Shown here in pieces: positions 23,006 through 33,059 of a stretch of DNA of 64,000 nucleotides. The stretch is from Spirometra erinaceieuropaei. Taxonomy: Eukaryota > Platyhelminthes > Cestoda > Diphyllobothriidea > Diphyllobothriidae. A program made the position numbers and the translations under genes. The notes under the pieces are model-generated. The model saw only the letters and a program-made list of their open reading frames with translations, was not told where the DNA came from and did not search any database. The first letter of the stretch is position 1. Every line of letters begins with the position of its first letter. The stretch is taken from NCBI GenBank assembly GCA_902702965.1, contig CACRXP010000189.1, forward strand, positions 327,885 through 391,884, read 5' to 3'.

Positions 23006-24384
23006 TTCTAAATTGCACGAATATTATAAATGTGCTCACGCAAAGCAAATGGTGCATTAACGCGTCGGGGACGGAGAACCCCCGACTGGCCTGCAGGGCC
23101 GGCTTGCTGTAACTGCTTGCAGAGTTGACTACGCTCCTTTGCTTTAGTAAAAGTTTGTCCAATAACTCAATCTCCTCTGACTCGAGGTTTGAGAACCTTC
23201 GTTTTTCGACCCACCGCAACTCGACTGAGCGCCACCTGATTGGTGGACGCCTTTCCCACGATCGGGGAACACATATCCCATTTTTAGCAACGTGATAGAC
23301 CTTCTTGCCATGTTACAGCTGCTTAGAGCGTAAATTAGAAGAGTCTAACCGACCGAACGGAGTACTTAGGAGTCGAGGCCGAAATACTGATAAGTGACCA
23401 CAATGTTTTTTTTCCAAATTTTCAATGACTGACATCCGCCACTATGCTCAGCCAACAAAATCAAACAACACGGCACATAAAAGAATGTTTACCGCATCTG
23501 AAAGGACAAAATACAACTTTGAAAAACATTGACACTGCAGATCGGCAGCTAACTGAAGGCCTCTAAAAGCGTTGCCCCCAGCGTTAGTTAATAGCATAGT
23601 AGTACTGCCGCAAATAACCTCAAGTATCTACTGAGTAAGCCGAGGACAACTTAGAAACGAAACCGGTACCAGGGATCCTCTGGTCAGCACAGCAATTTCA
23701 AGCTATAACTGGAGGGATTTTTTTACACGAAATAAACAAATTCACTAACTTTAACAAATAATCGAACTTCGAGTGGCTCAATAACCTATCCAATGTCTCG
23801 CCATACTTCCAAACAGAACCCTGGAACAAACTCTGGTCTATCAGAAGCCCCACTGTGTGTTTGCACACTGAAAAAATCGTAATAAAAATACAAACGGTTC
23901 GGAATGAAGACGGAGCCGTTGCCCATTTAATCAGGCTCTTGCTAAGCTGATTGGGATCATTAACATTCCCCTTCTTCCCTGTCCAGGGCAACCTCACTTC
24001 CAGGCCAGCTATTCATCGAATTATGCAAAAGAGGCTTTTTATGACAGGTCTCTTCAGCTCCGACGGCTGGGCTTCTGTTCCCATTAACGTAAGACCTTTA
24101 GCCCGCGAGGCATTTCAAGTAGCCAGTGTCACTATAAATACCTCTAATAAATTCCCTCGGAAATAAACCAGGGCTAAATGATTCGCTAGCTAGCAATGTA
24201 ATCAGCGACAATAACGGTTACCTGCATCGTAAAGACGGACGTAGGTTGGGGGGCTGTGCATGTTGCCGTTCCATGAATCGCATGTGCTTCTACCTTTTAT
24301 ATAGCGCGATCTGTGTAAAATATTTGCTATACATAACGTATTATTTCAAAGATAGTATACAATACTCCTGACGTGGTTACAGCT
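23006..24384. other. Unassigned DNA, 1.4 kb
   Basis: A 99-codon minus-strand frame (23698-23997) is the longest. I recognise no domain in it and it has no repeat relatives here. Confidence 0.4.
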
Positions 24385-24930
24385 GACAGCCGTCGGCATT
24401 ATTTCGCCGATATTATGCAGCTGCGTGGCACATCTGCAAGGGGCGCGGCTCTTCAGTGGGTCTTCCAGCATTCTCTATTCGGTTTCTGGAATATGAACGG
24501 GGTTATTCCACCGTAGTTGCTTGTCTTCGACTGAAATGTTCATTGGAATTTCGGGTCTAACCCAAAAAGTCATTTTCCGGAGACTTAATTTCATTTCTTG
24601 CACTTAATGATTTTTGGAATTATTCAATTTATTATTCTCCAAAGATTATGTGCCAGAAACCGCAAAGAGAACGCTGGGGGGACCCACTGAGGAGCCGAAC
24701 CCCTTGCAGCTGTGTAAAGCAGCGGCGGAATATCAGCGAAACACTGCGTGGGCTTTTATTTGTACTTATGTCGGGAGTACGGTATAGTATCTTTGACACA
24801 AACATTTAATACTGTTTGTAGTACTACTCATTTGCAGAATGGACAATATTTGGCTATTCCACCATAGTGGATTGTCTTCGACTCAAATGTTCATTGAAAT
24901 TTCGGATCTGACCCTAAATAGTCATATCTG
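24385..24930. repeat. Q modules in inverted and direct arrangement
   Basis: Module Q (about 105 bp; hallmark CGGCGAAACACGCGT in its reverse form) occurs at 24390-24490 and inverted at 24655-24790. A partner block (TTCGACTGAAATGTTCATTG) occurs at 24505-24580 and again in the same orientation at 24850-24925. Related copies lie at 27405, 29615, 36480 and 37800. The family is unrecognised and may be a pLTR or SINE-like unit. Confidence 0.65.
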
Positions 24931-25039
24931 CACCGAATAATTTCTGAGATTAGTTACTTTATAATGCATTATATACAACTCGATTTTCTGACGGATCTTC
25001 CGCTTCTATTATACCACCTCGGAAGAAGGTGAGGAAAAA

Positions 25040-25400
25040 GAAGTGCTGGGGGAAGAAGATGAAGAAGAGGAACAAGAGCTTTCTCACGTACTCGAAGTCA
25101 AAGGCGTGCGTTGTAGGATAACAGGAAAAGTTTACCCTTTCGTCTCACAGCGTGCTCGAGCAATCTCGTGCAAACTCATTTGCTGGTTTCACCAACATAA
25201 CTGATTTGGCAGTAATTACAGTCTATCCGGTAAATGACACCAGATGTCCGATTTATGGGATTCAGGTCCTTAGGATCCATCAGTTGTTTACGGACTGTTG
25301 TTTCCGGTCTGTGTGAGATACCAGTCCCAATTTCGTTCATCAGTCTAGTTTCCTATTTATAAGACAACCATTGCGCTATATTTCTGTACCATTTTATGCT
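25040..25400 (-). pseudogene. PLE-E: pLTR and GIY-YIG remnant
   Basis: On the minus strand TSGVIYRIDCNYCQISYVGE followed by T (25180-25260) is a clear GIY-YIG core with its Cys-X2-Cys pair and intact YVGET. The region at 25290-25340 matches the HRPE...ETTVRKQ part upstream of the domain in PLE-B. GAAGAAGAGGAACAAGAGCT at 25064-25082 resembles the pLTR stretch of PLE-B, but no hammerhead core is left. It is a diverged family, truncated before the RT. Confidence 0.75.
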
Positions 25401-25450
25401 GACAAAGAAATCCTGAGGTTATTGGGTTCACTGACTGGCCTCTCATAAAC

Positions 25451-25462
25451 GGGGGGGGGGGG
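25451..25462 (+). repeat. Poly-G run (12 bases)
   Basis: A run of 12 G. Similar runs occur at 36568-36577 (10), 58530-58542 (13) and 58703-58713 (11). Confidence 0.9.
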
Positions 25463-26904
25463 TGAGTAGCGTACTGCCAATGTCGTCGGTGGTTTTTTGG
25501 CATCTGTGGACTTTTCGGGACTTCAGCCGTCCAGTCAGCGGCAACCTTAGACTGTAAACTAGGACCTTTAGGAGTGAGCCAAAGTAAGTCTAGATGAATA
25601 CTTAAAACAGATAGCCCGGGGAAATTGCCGTCATTGTTTTAAACCCTATTTTTTGTGTCCCGGAAGACATGGATGCGATATATAAATCTGTGATTTGGCG
25701 GAAGAGAATTTACTGGCGCGGACGCCCACGCAGATTTGCTTCTGTGCTTTCTGTGAAAAACATCTAAATTAAAAAATACGCTGGTAGGCACAAAAACTGT
25801 TGCAGACATGTCCTTTTAAATAATAGGCTGATAAGTTATTCTAGTTGGCTGAAATATCCCCTGGTTGAAACTAATTCTTCGCTAATTTTTAAAAACCAGA
25901 AAACGAGACTCTTCGATTAGAACGAAGTCTTGTTAAATATTTGCGAAATATCCGTCTGTCCTGTCAGTCACTGGGCTTGTGCGCAGCTTCAGTCGGCTTG
26001 ATACGGACTTTCTGCCAGGTGAAGTCTGGGTAAGTGATGAGTGGGTAAGACCGACTGTTGGGATGCATTCCTTACTGGCGAAACCCGGAGTCCGAGAACG
26101 AGCTGTCAAGCAAGCGCGCTGAGCAACGATGAAAATCAGACCCACTCACGTCACGCGTTTATCGGGCAGCGGTTAGTCCGCGCAAGCACGTAACTACTGA
26201 CGTGCATGGACGTGCGATATCAAACTTTGGCGGTAGACCTTCACGATGGTTGGCGGGCTCGGACAGTCGACTGGTGCATGGGAGAGAGAAGAAAATGAGG
26301 CTGACATTGGAGAATCTATCCTCATCACACGACAGCGCAATCCTATCTAAAATCAGTCTGATGTGCTTGGCTTGATCACAGCTCACTATGAGTCGTGGTT
26401 CGAGCGACTGCTAGCTAACGGTATAACTCGTCCTCCATAAGACTGAGAGTCTGGCCTTTAGGGTGTCAGCAAACATGAGAGATGTAAACTTACCCAGTAT
26501 ATGCTCTGAAGACGAGGTCGTGTGTGGCACGCGTAAACGGACCGCCTAACCATCTCTGTCACTGCGCTAGCACCCATCTCTGGTCGCATTGACACCATTG
26601 TGCCTTCTAAGCCAGATGGACGGGTAGGGCATGGGTGTGGTGAATTTTGTTCAAGCCTGCTTTACTATAAATTAATTCACCCGCAAGTCACCAATGACGC
26701 GTCAATTTCGTGGGACACCCAAAAAGCGTCGTCGCTTTCGACGGCAGAACTGTCAACTTAGAAGCCTTACGAATGTTTCATGATTTGCAGCAAATCAGTC
26801 GGAAGGAAGCTTTACAGACTATGTCCGAATTTGGATATAAATATGCCTGAGTAATACGCGTGGAGATCCGAGGTCCAGATATATTACCGTGTTTATCGTC
26901 CACC
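25463..26904. other. Unassigned DNA, 1.4 kb
   Basis: Short frames only. I recognise no gene or repeat. Confidence 0.4.
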
Positions 26905-26990
26905 GAGGAAGGCGAAGAAGAGGAAGCGATTTCATGGAACAGATTTTATTCTTACTGATGTTTTGGAAACTCTCGCTTCCAACGAACTCG
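26905..26990 (-). repeat. Decayed PLE pseudo-LTR with hammerhead relic
   Basis: GAAGAAGAGGAAGCGATTTC then ATGGAACAGATTTTATTCTT parallels the PLE-B pLTR base for base with mismatches. On the minus strand a 6-bp stem II survives (GGAAGC/GTTTCC around GAGA) next to AAAACATC, where GAAACGTC is expected. The CTGATGA strand is gone. Confidence 0.6.
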
Positions 26991-27184
26991 CTGACTCAAC
27001 GGCAACCATGACAGGCGTGAGGTGGGACACAAGGCACGCCAGTCGACCAATGGTTGGGGATCAGAGAGGCCACGATCAGCCAACAGAAAACAGGCTAGTC
27101 AACGTACGTGCGCTGGGAACAGCTATAATACGAGGCAGGCGACAAGGATGGACAAGGTTAGGCCAGCAGGAAACGCCAGTGAAC

Positions 27185-27226
27185 GACTCTAATGACGGAA
27201 ACAAGAAGGTTTCGAAACGTTAGTTT
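27185..27226 (+). ncRNA. Hammerhead ribozyme-like motif with re-paired stem II
   Basis: The order is CTAATGA (27189-27195), a 5-bp stem II GAAAC/GTTTC (27198-27202 and 27209-27213) around AAGAAG, GAAA (27214-27217), CGTT. Stem II differs in sequence from PLE-B yet is fully paired. Stem I can form 4 bp (GACT with AGTT, one G-U). G5 of the core is A, which should inactivate it, and the cleavage triplet is GTT. Confidence 0.6.
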
Positions 27227-27300
27227 GAATACAATCTGGTCCATGAAATCGCCTTCTCTTCTTAGACTTTCGGGGGGGGATGCTAAACACGATAAATGTG
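27185..27300 (+). repeat. Diverged PLE pseudo-LTR
   Basis: A pLTR of a second PLE family, related to 22905-23005. It contains the hammerhead-like motif at 27185-27226. It ends in a run of nine G followed by ATGCTAAACACGATAAATGT. No PLE coding sequence is attached. Confidence 0.6.
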
Positions 27301-27404
27301 AGTGGATATAAGCCTATAAAGATTTATTCTGACTAATTATCACAGAGTTTGCAGTAATTTTCTGTGGTTCAAAAGCTTAAATTTAAAAACTGGCGTTTCT
27401 ATCA

Positions 27405-27650
27405 AAAAAACACTCGGGGGACGCAAGAGGACCCATTAACGAGCCGAAAGCCCTCTGAGCTGTACCACGCAGCGGCAGAATATCAACGAACTAGGTGTCT
27501 GGGCTTTTATTCAGTACATGTACTGTCGGTATGGCAAATCGGGCCATATTTCGATACTACTAGCTGACCGTTGGTAGTCCACGAATATTACTCAATTATT
27601 CAGCTGTAGTGGATGGGTTTCGGATGCAACTTTCGTACCAACATTCGAGC
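27405..27650 (-). repeat. Q module (inverted) with partner block
   Basis: GGGGGACGCAAGAGGACCCA to GGGCTTTTATT (27415-27515) is an inverted Q module. A weak partner block follows at 27595-27650. The arrangement is the same as at 24655-24925. Confidence 0.6.
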
Positions 27651-28760
27651 TTAGCCTATTAAATTTCACTCCGACTTTTTTGCTCCAAACTGGCAGTTAA
27701 CTTCTGGGGAGATCAAAAAACTAAACATAATAAACTTCATAGACTAATATGATGCATGAAACACGTGACTTGGAAATTGATGAACTGACCGAGTGTCAGG
27801 CTGCAGTGGCTCCTATAGATGAACTCCCATTGGTGAGCAATGGTGTTGGTTAAGTTATGTACTGGAAGACAGGCGCCTGCGGGACATCTGCAGATGAGTG
27901 CATGATTTCGTCCCAAACACTGAGCCCGCGCCCAAACACCAGGTGTGTTTGGGGATAGATGAGATGTGATTCTCTCGCTATAGTCTGTGACGATCAGGGA
28001 TACGCAATTACATTTATTTCGTCCCCTCCAGTGAGCGAAGTAAGAGAGCTCTGAAAGCTGATTAACAACGGTAGCGTGAAGGACTCAAATTAGCCATCAG
28101 TATACTGTGGAATGTGTCATACGAGAATGGTAATAATGGGGGGTTTGCGAGTGAGGTAGCACGCCGGAGAGCCTGACAGACATTTCACTTAGCCAGCTCA
28201 TTTGATCTCCGTTTTTTTGTTTCTCCGCTTCTGGGTACTTAGCTAGATGTCGCAAAGACATACATCAGCACACGATCCACAGTCTGTCGACAGCAAATTG
28301 GAGTCCGTCACCCTACCGTTGTTACACAGGACGGGTTGTAGTGACTTGGCAGTCTGCTTCTGGGTCAAAAGAAGGCGGCCGTTCAAAAGCATGTGAGCGA
28401 TAGTCTGTTGTTTATACGGGTCTGACGTGTCCCTGTCGGTATTAAAAACTGAGTAGCTGAGTGTTCAGCGCGCAGTTAGTTGGTCTATAAGCAGAGCCGA
28501 GGAGGGATGATCACGACCAGCAACGCCAGCTGGCATGAGTGAGATGGTGCCAGTGGGCTCAGACATGACTCATGGCAACTGGACAATGGGCGCCCAAATT
28601 ATGCTTTAGGAATAGCACGCCTTCTGCGCCTCTCCGCGGGGCTTTTAAGGGGAGGGGCAAAGCAGTGGGGAGATAGCTGAATCGGTGCGTTAAGACAGAA
28701 AGAGTAATTAGATTTCAACCAAAAATGTTACCTATGCTTTTACAGTGCAAAGGAATTGAG
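27651..28760. other. Unassigned DNA, 1.1 kb
   Basis: No gene is recognised. A weak similarity to 20640-20830 lies at 28480-28570. Confidence 0.4.
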
Positions 28761-28764
28761 CACA

Positions 28765-28803
28765 TAAATAAATATATATGAATATATAAATATATAATAT
28801 ATA
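28765..28803. repeat. AT-rich simple sequence
   Basis: A (TA/AAT)-rich run immediately before a SINE. A second run lies at 29075-29100. Confidence 0.85.
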
Positions 28804-28970
28804 GGCAGAATGATATTACCGACAAAGACAAGGGAGACTGGAATGGCCATTTCTGGCTTATTAGCCGTCGTCAGCCAGCCATACCCAAGCCAGAAGTGTG
28901 GAACACCCGAGCCTCGAACTCGCGACCTGTTGGTTTAAAAGTCAACGCCTCTATCATTCTGCCTATATAT
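28797..28970 (-). mobile_element. tRNA-derived SINE, copy S1, with 19-bp inverted ends
   Basis: Body shared with 39111-39283 (S2): ACCGACAAAGACAAGGG, then TGGAATGG, ATTTCTGG and CTCGCGACCTGTT. On the minus strand GTCGCGAGTTCGAG is the B-box region of a tRNA-like head. The A box seen in S2 is missing; in its place is a perfect 19-bp inverted copy of the other end (28797-28815 and 28952-28970, core AGGCAGAATGAT). Confidence 0.75.
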
Positions 28971-28974
28971 CATG

Positions 28975-29065
28975 CGCCGCTGCGCGGCTGCTGGTTGGGC
29001 TCGAGAGAGAGCCCTTAAGGCACAACGGAACGAGTGAGTTCCGTATGAACGATCGGTGAGCGCCC
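28975..29065 (+). repeat. SINE-associated module
   Basis: It is shared with 41505-41590 in the same orientation (GGCTGCTG, TCGAG, GAGAGAGCCC, GCACAAC, GAGCGCC). The matching piece beside S2 (39309-39365) is in the opposite orientation relative to the SINE body. Confidence 0.55.
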
Positions 29066-29144
29066 CCTAACAAAATATATTAATATATATATATATATTT
29101 CGAAAGAAATAAGCTCTTTGGGAAAGATTAACAAGTTTTATTGT

Positions 29145-29182
29145 AAATTTTCGTTCTTGGTTCCCCAAGTCGTCTTCAGACG
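29145..29182 (-). ncRNA. Hammerhead-like motif of the PLE-F pLTR
   Basis: On the minus strand: CTGAAGA (29173-29179; fits CUGANGA), then CGA, a perfect 5-bp stem CTTGG/CCAAG closed by GGAA (29156-29169), then AAC and GAAAA. The stem is convincing. The CGTC cleavage segment is eroded (ATTTAC), so it is probably inactive. Confidence 0.45.
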
Positions 29183-29329
29183 TGAAGTAAGTGCGCAACA
29201 CAGTCAACATTTAAACATGCCGAAAAAATCGATTTTGCCTTGTCATTCCTGCTGGTGTATAAATCTGATTGGCTAATGCCTTTTCCACTTTTCTTTGAGG
29301 CTGTTGTACACCGTATCCTATTCTACGTG

Positions 29330-29565
29330 TCGACTGATGCATGCGTTATGAGAATGGATGGCCTCTAAAAATTCACGGCCCTTTTTAGATGAGCAGACAC
29401 CTACAATTCGGGTCTTGTCGCAGGCGAATTTGTGTCCAGTTTCCAACGCATGCATGGCAACTTGGGACAAGTAGTATCGTCTTTTTACGGCCAACTGATG
29501 TTCGTGTATTTGTGTAGAGGTTGATTTCCCGGTTTGACCACAGTAAACCGCATAAATATGTATAT
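29330..29565 (-). pseudogene. PLE-F GIY-YIG endonuclease domain (fragment)
   Basis: One continuous minus-strand frame without Met encodes HIYAVYCGQTGKSTSTQIHE, then HQLAVKRRYYLSQVAMHALE, TGHKFACDKTRIVGVCSSKK and GREFLEAIHSHN. The pattern VYCGQTGKS...TQIHEHQ...ALETGHKF...REFLEA is that of PLE GIY-YIG nucleases: YCGQT stands for YVGET, Arg-equivalent basic residues follow, and Glu in EFLEA is the likely metal-binding residue. More than 70 codons are open, so decay is limited, but the N-terminal Cys pair and the RT are missing. Confidence 0.75.
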
Positions 29566-29614
29566 GACAAACGTATTCTGTCGTAATCCAGACCTAGGTA
29601 CTAACTAAATGTTC

Positions 29615-29870
29615 AGACGCGTGTTTCGCCGATATTCTGCCACTGCATGACACAGATGCGAGGGGTTCGGCTCCTCATTGGGTCCTCCAGCGTTCCCTAT
29701 GTGGTTTCTGATATATCACACCCAGAAAATAATCAAGCGAATAATTTCATGAATTATTCAGAGCAGGGCATGGGGTGAAGTATCCGGGACATGAACTTTT
29801 AGGGTCAGACCCGAAATTTCAAAGAACACTCAGGTCGAAGAAAATTAATTACTGTGGAATAACCAAGTAT
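29615..29870 (+). repeat. Q module with inverted partner block
   Basis: Q at 29615-29710 begins CAGACGCGTGTTTCGCCGAT and ends CCTCCAGCGTTCCCTATGTG. The partner block lies inverted at 29796-29868. This is the mirror arrangement of 24505-24790. Confidence 0.65.
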
Positions 29871-30130
29871 ACGTCTATTTTTTCCGACGAGCCTTCCATC
29901 TTCATCATATTATCTCGGAATGCGCATAACCTCGATATATATGAAAACCAATAAAAATCAAAAATACAAGAAAAAAGTACCGAATTATAAAAAAGAAAGC
30001 GCATGACGGCAAACTAAATTATAATCATTTGTTATTATTCTAACCAACAGGTTACGGGTAAGTCATCCCGAATACTAGACGACCGCAACTTGATTTACCC
30101 ACAACAGTAGACGAAACTATGCAGAATGCA

Positions 30131-30243
30131 GATACAAGCGAAAATGCGAGTTCCAGGAACTAGTTGATCAGAAGAAGAAGCGATCTCTGGAACAAGGGCT
30201 TTATTCGCCTGACGTTTCGGATTCTCTCTTGAAGCCATCATCA
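30131..30243 (-). repeat. PLE-B pseudo-LTR, 3' copy
   Basis: A direct repeat of 32811-32923. It includes CTAGTTGATCAGAAGAAG and the hammerhead segment. Further 3' region of the element continues to 30350. Confidence 0.9.
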
Positions 30244-30252
30244 GAGACAGTT
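30203..30252 (-). ncRNA. Hammerhead ribozyme motif, 3' pLTR of PLE-B
   Basis: On the minus strand: TGTCT (stem I), CTGATGA, a bulged T, stem II GGCTTC/GAATCC (one mismatch) around AAGAGA, GAAA, then CGTC and AGGCG (stem I: U-A, C-G, U-G, G-C, U-G). ACGT is self-complementary, so stem III would form between two ribozyme copies, as known for minimal hammerheads of Penelope elements. Predicted cleavage is after GTC. Confidence 0.75.
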
Positions 30253-30349
30253 GCAGAAAAGGGTGGCTAGTGTACAGGAAGTCGCAGTATTTATAGGATG
30301 CGGTCGCCATGCTACCGCATACCTACAGCAGTTAACCGTGCTCCCATCA

Positions 30350-33059
30350 TCAAGGATTGTTGCCCGCTGGTGCGCTAATTGCTTGATGGCCGGCATGCAA
30401 GTTGTTAATTGCTGACATCTCATCACCCGTGTTGGATGCTGGCGTGATGATTGCTCGGCCATCTGGCTCACGTGCTTGCGCGCTCCTCGAGTGGTCAATT
30501 GCTTTGGCCAGTCTATGCCTCAGGACAGAATATGGAGTGGGGATGTCGTTGCACTTGTTGATAGACTGAGGTCCCGTGAACCATGACTCAAGCAACTCGC
30601 GGCTCACGCGATTATCCCCTCTCGCGAGAATTTCGGCCTCATCGAACTTGAATGTAGGGCTGGGTCTCGTCGAATGGGCCGCGACCTGAGAGTTGGCGTC
30701 ATTTCTCCGTACAGCTGCCACGTGTTCGGCGATTCGCGTCCGGAGCAGTCTTCCAGTTTCTCCGACGTAGTTGCTTTGTCCGCAACTGCACCAGATCCGG
30801 TTAACGACTCCAGATGTTTCTTGCCGTAGCAGTGGGTCTTTTGGTCTCATCACTTGACGCCTCATGGTGGCCTCCGGTCTGTGCGCTACTCCAACCCCAA
30901 GTGGTGCAAGAAGGCGGCTAACGGCCTCGGAGACGTTCTTGATGTACGGGATCGCTCGCCAGAATTTGGGGTCGGCGCGATTTTGTCGCTCGTCTCGTTT
31001 GCGCAGGCACTGGTTGACGAAGTTGCGCGGGTAACCGTTTTCTCGGAAAACCCGTCGAAGATATTGGGATTCAGCAACCTTGTCTTCCGGTTCACTGCAG
31101 TGCGTCTCAACACGTCGAAATAGCGTTCTTACGCAACTGCGTTTGTGGCAGATTGGGTGGTTACTGTTGAAGTTCAGAATTTGCGTCGTGTTCGTTGCTT
31201 TTCTGAACACTTTGGTCTTTAGGCCACCACAATCTTTGCGACAGACGAGGACATCAAGGAATGCCAGCTGGTTATTCTCTTCCTCCTCCATCGTGAATTG
31301 TATGTCCGGGAAGACGCTGTTGAGACGTTCTTTGAACGTTAGCACCTGATCCCGTTCGATGACGACGAAGGTATCGTCCACATACCGAGCCCAGAATTTC
31401 GGTCTGTGGTGTTGGAAGACCAGCGACTCCAACCGCTGTAGCACCGCCTCGGCGATGAATCCCGAAATCGGCGAGCCCATTGGTGTTCCCTTCACTTGCT
31501 CGTAGATTGTTCCGTCAAGCGTGAAGTACGTCCTGAGACAGAACTTTAGGAGCTGAAGGACTTGGGCATGTCCGAGACGATTCTCCGTTTCATCATATTT
31601 GTTTCGTAGGAGTAGCTGGACGGTCTCGATTGCCAGATCCTGGGGGATAGAAGTAAAGAGGGACGTGACATCAAAAGATACCATGACCTCATTGGGCAAG
31701 AGACTTACTCCTTTAAGCTTCTCTAGGAATTGCGTTGACGAACAGACCGTGGTGTCCGAATCAGCGGTCAGAAATTTGAGGCGCCGAAACAGCCATCTTG
31801 CCAGTCCGTACGTTGGAGTGCCTTTGAGCGAAACAATGGGCCGGAGAGGAGCGCCCGCCTTGTGCACCTTTGGGAGACCATAGAATCGGGCCAAAGCCGT
31901 TTCTTGGGCTCTCGCCATGCGTCGGTCGGTCGCTGTTATTGCACCCGAGTTCTCCAGTGCCAACAATGTTGCATTAATTTCGCGTGTCAGCGTTTTTTAT
32001 GGGGTTGGTTTCACATGGGACATAGAACCGGCGATCCTCCAGTAGGTTTTTGGCCTTCTGAAGGTAGTCTGTTCTGTCCAGTACGACGGTGGAACGCCCC
32101 TTGTCCGCGGGCACAATGACGATGTCCTTGTCGGCCTTGAGTTCTCTTAGTGCATCGCGTTCGACCTTTGTGAGTGTTTCGCGCGGCTTGTGAGTCATAA
32201 TGAGGGACGTAACTTGGTGTCGGATAAGGTTCTTCGTCTCCTCCGCCGCTTCCGTCTGATTAATGACCGATTCCACTGCTGCAATCATGTTGACAGGTTT
32301 GGCGTCAGCTGTGTTGAATGAGGCTTCGTGCCGTAAAACCTGTGCTTGCTCCTTCGTCGGTTCCTTTGACGACAGGTTGTGTACCAGTGTGCCGCTTCTG
32401 GATGACGTTGGATCAGGCAGTTTGTGGAATTTGTTCCCCAGTGCTGCATCGCGTGTCGCTCTCTGCTCGCGGGCTCGTTCAGTCACTTTCTGCTGAAGCA
32501 GATTTGTGCCGTTCTCGCCCATGAACTCGCAGCATCTGGCCTTTTCTTGGTCAATTCTCTGACGGTATTTGCGTAGTCTCGCATGGCAATCTTGAAGGAG
32601 CACGCGGATCATACGTCTTCCGTGCTGAAATACTGCGCGTCTCGCTAGCTCCGTGTTTACCGGAGGTTTGTATGAAACACATTTCGGCAACACGTTGTTA
32701 TCGAGACACCTGTGCAGAAACCGGATCTGCGCGTAAGTAGAGGCCTCTCGAAGGGCGAAAGTTTCCCATCGTCGGGCCGATCGGAGCGCGTCGTGCCCAA
32801 ACAAATTGCCGATACAAGCGAAAATGCGAGTTCCAGGAACTAGTTGATCAGAAGAAGAAGCGATCTCTGGAACAAGGGCTTTATTCGCCTGACGTTTCGG
32901 ATTCTCTCTTGAATCCATCATCATCAAGCAATTAGCGCACCAGCGGGCAACAATCCTTGATGATGGGATTACGGTTAATTGCTGTAGGTATGCGGTAGCA
33001 TGGCGACCGCATCCTATAGGTTCTGCGACTTCCTGTACACTTGCCACCCTTTTCTGCAA
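30350..33059 (-). pseudogene. PLE-B polyprotein (RT + GIY-YIG), one frameshift
   Basis: Two frames (31974-33059 and 30350-31966) form one protein split at a run of six T (A on the coding strand) at 31993-31998; one base fewer would join the frames. The N-terminal part ends with ADKGRSTVVLDRTDYLQKAK, the conserved PLE segment before the RT. In the second frame GLPKVHK (30-36) and RPIVS lead into motif A SFDVTSLFTSIP (97-108), motif B GTPMGSPISG (160-169) and motif C YVDD (195-198). The GIY-YIG nuclease follows at 386-470: VNRIWCSCGQSNYVGETGR with its Cys pair, and ELLESW with the catalytic-type Glu. The RT is of the telomerase-related Penelope class. The Met at 33059 lies in the inverted pLTR, so the native start is uncertain. 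Confidence 0.92.
32811..32923 (-). repeat. PLE-B pseudo-LTR, 5' copy
   Basis: Matches 30131-30243 with one mismatch. The hammerhead within it (32883-32923) has a perfect GGATTC/GAATCC stem II, but the core is cut at the junction with the inverted segment: TGATGA is preceded by A instead of C, and the 5' strand of stem I is lost. Confidence 0.9.

Larger units (their letters stand above)
29105..29585 (-). mobile_element. PLE-F: pLTR and GIY-YIG of a distinct PLE family
   Basis: A minus-strand element piece with an open GIY-YIG domain (29330-29565), a non-coding stretch and a pLTR (29105-29185). It lacks any RT. The protein differs from PLE-A/B/C and from D, E and G. Module Q follows at 29615. 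Confidence 0.75.

Noticed and set aside
23698..23997. Minus-strand 99-residue frame as a gene
   Set aside because: No recognisable family, no repeat relatives in the window, and its length is possible by chance.
29615..29710. Hammerhead in module Q because of CGAAAC
   Set aside because: No CTGATGA partner with a pairing stem II is found in any of the six copies.
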